DNA of 34,364 nucleotides from Chlorobiaceae bacterium. Lineage in GTDB: Bacteria > Bacteroidota > Chlorobiia > Chlorobiales > Chlorobiaceae. A model generated the notes under the pieces. It made no database searches, was not told the origin of the DNA, and saw only the letters and a list, made by a program, of their open reading frames with translations. Positions within the stretch are counted from its first letter, which is position 1; the number at the start of each line of letters is the position of its first letter. The stretch covers positions 1-34,364 of the forward strand of contig JAAXVR010000012.1 of the NCBI GenBank assembly GCA_013335405.1, written 5' to 3'. Below, in pieces: positions 33,362 through 34,364 of this stretch. A program made the position numbers and the translations under genes.

Positions 33362-34351
33362 TCATGCCCGGCAAACGTTTCCAATAATGTAAGCATTTTC
33401 TCCCTGAGATTTCAAGGAGTCTGATACCCGGTTCACGGCATTCTTTTCGACAACCATAACCAACCCGATACCAAGGTTGAACGTTCTCTGCATATCTTCC
33501 TCGGGGACATCGCCTTCCTTGCGGATAATGTCGAAAATCGGCGGTTCCGGCCATGAGCTCCAGTCTACGTGGAGCTTCAGACCTGCGGGAATGATCCGCA
33601 TGGTATTGCCCGTGAGGCCTCCTCCGGTGATGTGCGCAAGGCCCCTGACGTCCGGGGATCCGAAAAACGGCTCTACTGTCCGGAGATAGGAGCGGTGGAT
33701 TTTCAGGAGCTCTTCTCCGACCGTACCTTCGAGACCGGGAAAAGTCCGCTCCATCCTCCCCTCGAACACCTTCCTGGCAAGCGAGTAACCGTTCGTGTGC
33801 AGGCCGTTCGAGCCGATGCCAAGAAGCACGTCGCCGGCCTGTATCGAGGAACCGTTGACAATCCTGCCATGGTCGACCGCTCCGACGATGCAGCCGGCGA
33901 GATCGAAATCATCAGCCTGGTAAAGACCTGGCATTTCAGCGGTTTCACCGCCGATCAGCGCACAGCCGTTCTCGCGGCAGGCCCGGACCATCCCTTTGAC
34001 CACTTCCGCCGCATGTGCAGGCGTGAGCTTTCCACAGGCGTAATAATCGAGAAAGAAAAGCGGACGCGCTCCGCAGACAAGGATATCATTGACGCAATGG
34101 TTGACGAGGCACGAACCGACGGTATGGTATACACCAAGTTCGACCGCAATCTTGAGCTTCGTACCGACGCCGTCGATACTGCTCACCAGCACGGGTTTTT
34201 CATACTCCGAAAAATCCGGCATGAAAAAACCGCCGAAAGCGCCGATATCGGTTATGACTCCTTTGGTGAATGTTCCTCGTACATCGGACTTGATCATCCG
34301 GACAAATTCTTCCCCGGCACTGATATCGACACCGGCTTTCCTGTAATCCAT
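33362..34351 (-). CDS. purM: Phosphoribosylformylglycinamidine cyclo-ligase (AIR synthetase)
   Basis: PurM closes the imidazole ring to form AIR in purine synthesis. The 329-residue protein contains the N-terminal Y-R-K-A-G-V-D-I motif, [46 protein letters not shown], and H-I-T-G-G-G-L. ATG 34351 is preferred because GGAGAGG lies six bases upstream; a TTG at 34357 is in frame. The gene is complete within the window. It precedes plsY by 39 bases and may share its transcript. Confidence 0.97.
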   Translation of the reverse strand: MDYRKAGVDISAGEEFVRMIKSDVRGTFTKGVITDIGAFGGFFMPDFSEYEKPVLVSSIDGVGTKLKIAVELGVYHTVGSCLVNHCVNDILVCGARPLFFLDYYACGKLTPAHAAEVVKGMVRACRENGCALIGGETAEMPGLYQADDFDLAGCIVGAVDHGRIVNGSSIQAGDVLLGIGSNGLHTNGYSLARKVFEGRMERTFPGLEGTVGEELLKIHRSYLRTVEPFFGSPDVRGLAHITGGGLTGNTMRIIPAGLKLHVDWSSWPEPPIFDIIRKEGDVPEEDMQRTFNLGIGLVMVVEKNAVNRVSDSLKSQGENAYIIGNVCRA

Positions 34352-34357
34352 CTGCAA

Positions 34358-34364
34358 CCTCTCC
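34358..34364 (-). promoter_or_regulatory. Ribosome binding site of purM
   Basis: GGAGAGG on the minus strand, six bases before ATG 34351, supports that start over the in-frame TTG at 34357. It touches the edge of the window. Confidence 0.6.

Noticed and set aside
32408-33424. 338-residue open frame on the plus strand
   Set aside because: Antisense to gpsA and plsY, both unmistakable; very charged, low-complexity translation.

Overview
The window looks like chromosomal DNA of a green sulfur bacterium (Chlorobiaceae; a Chlorobium, Pelodictyon or Prosthecochloris-like organism). This placement is inferred from remembered protein similarity, moderately high GC, a Gram-negative lipid A/KDO gene set, C5-pathway hemL, a GlgE trehalose/glucan pair and a ClpB gene reduced to its C-terminal half. 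No search could be run. There is no sign of phage, insertion sequence, CRISPR, rRNA or tRNA; this is mostly core housekeeping DNA with a few poorly described genes.

Layout. 1-4.8 kb: tail of a short-chain dehydrogenase (SDR) facing mnmE, a second SDR, divergent mazG, then an overlapping esterase/methyltransferase pair. 4.8-10.2 kb: a minus-strand operon of glgE and a fused trehalose synthase-maltokinase, ending in a hairpin terminator. 10.5-12.4 kb: prfB with its classical programmed +1 frameshift, then a calcineurin-like phosphoesterase. 12.6-15.8 kb: a 743-residue unrecognised protein with a C-terminal four-helix membrane block, preceded by a 1-kb stretch with no convincing gene but with strong inverted repeats. 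15.8-18.3 kb: a WecB-like protein with altered catalytic motifs, divergent from an OstA/LptA-like envelope protein, and an FmdB zinc ribbon. 18.5-21.8 kb: recO, hemL, a bidirectional terminator, then a crcB-DUF190 pair and a two-helix membrane protein. 21.9-27.0 kb: a SOUL lipoprotein, yqgF, and the tight run pyrE-tyrA-nadK-unknown. 27.1-31.6 kb: kdsA with a KdsC-like protein that has lost its nucleophile, a stand-alone ClpB C-terminal half, an exported GH3 hexosaminidase and SixA. 31.6-34.4 kb: purM-plsY-gpsA on the minus strand.

Functional themes are envelope and LPS synthesis (kdsA, kdsC-like, OstA-like, WecB-like, plsY, gpsA, GH3), alpha-glucan and trehalose metabolism (glgE, treS-mak), translation and tRNA quality (mnmE, prfB, yqgF), and precursor synthesis (pyrE, purM, tyrA, nadK, hemL). 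The points most worth following up are the half-length ClpB, the KdsC-like protein with Pro in place of the catalytic Asp, the WecB-like protein lacking the usual active-site residues, and the 743-residue and 475-residue proteins of unknown function.
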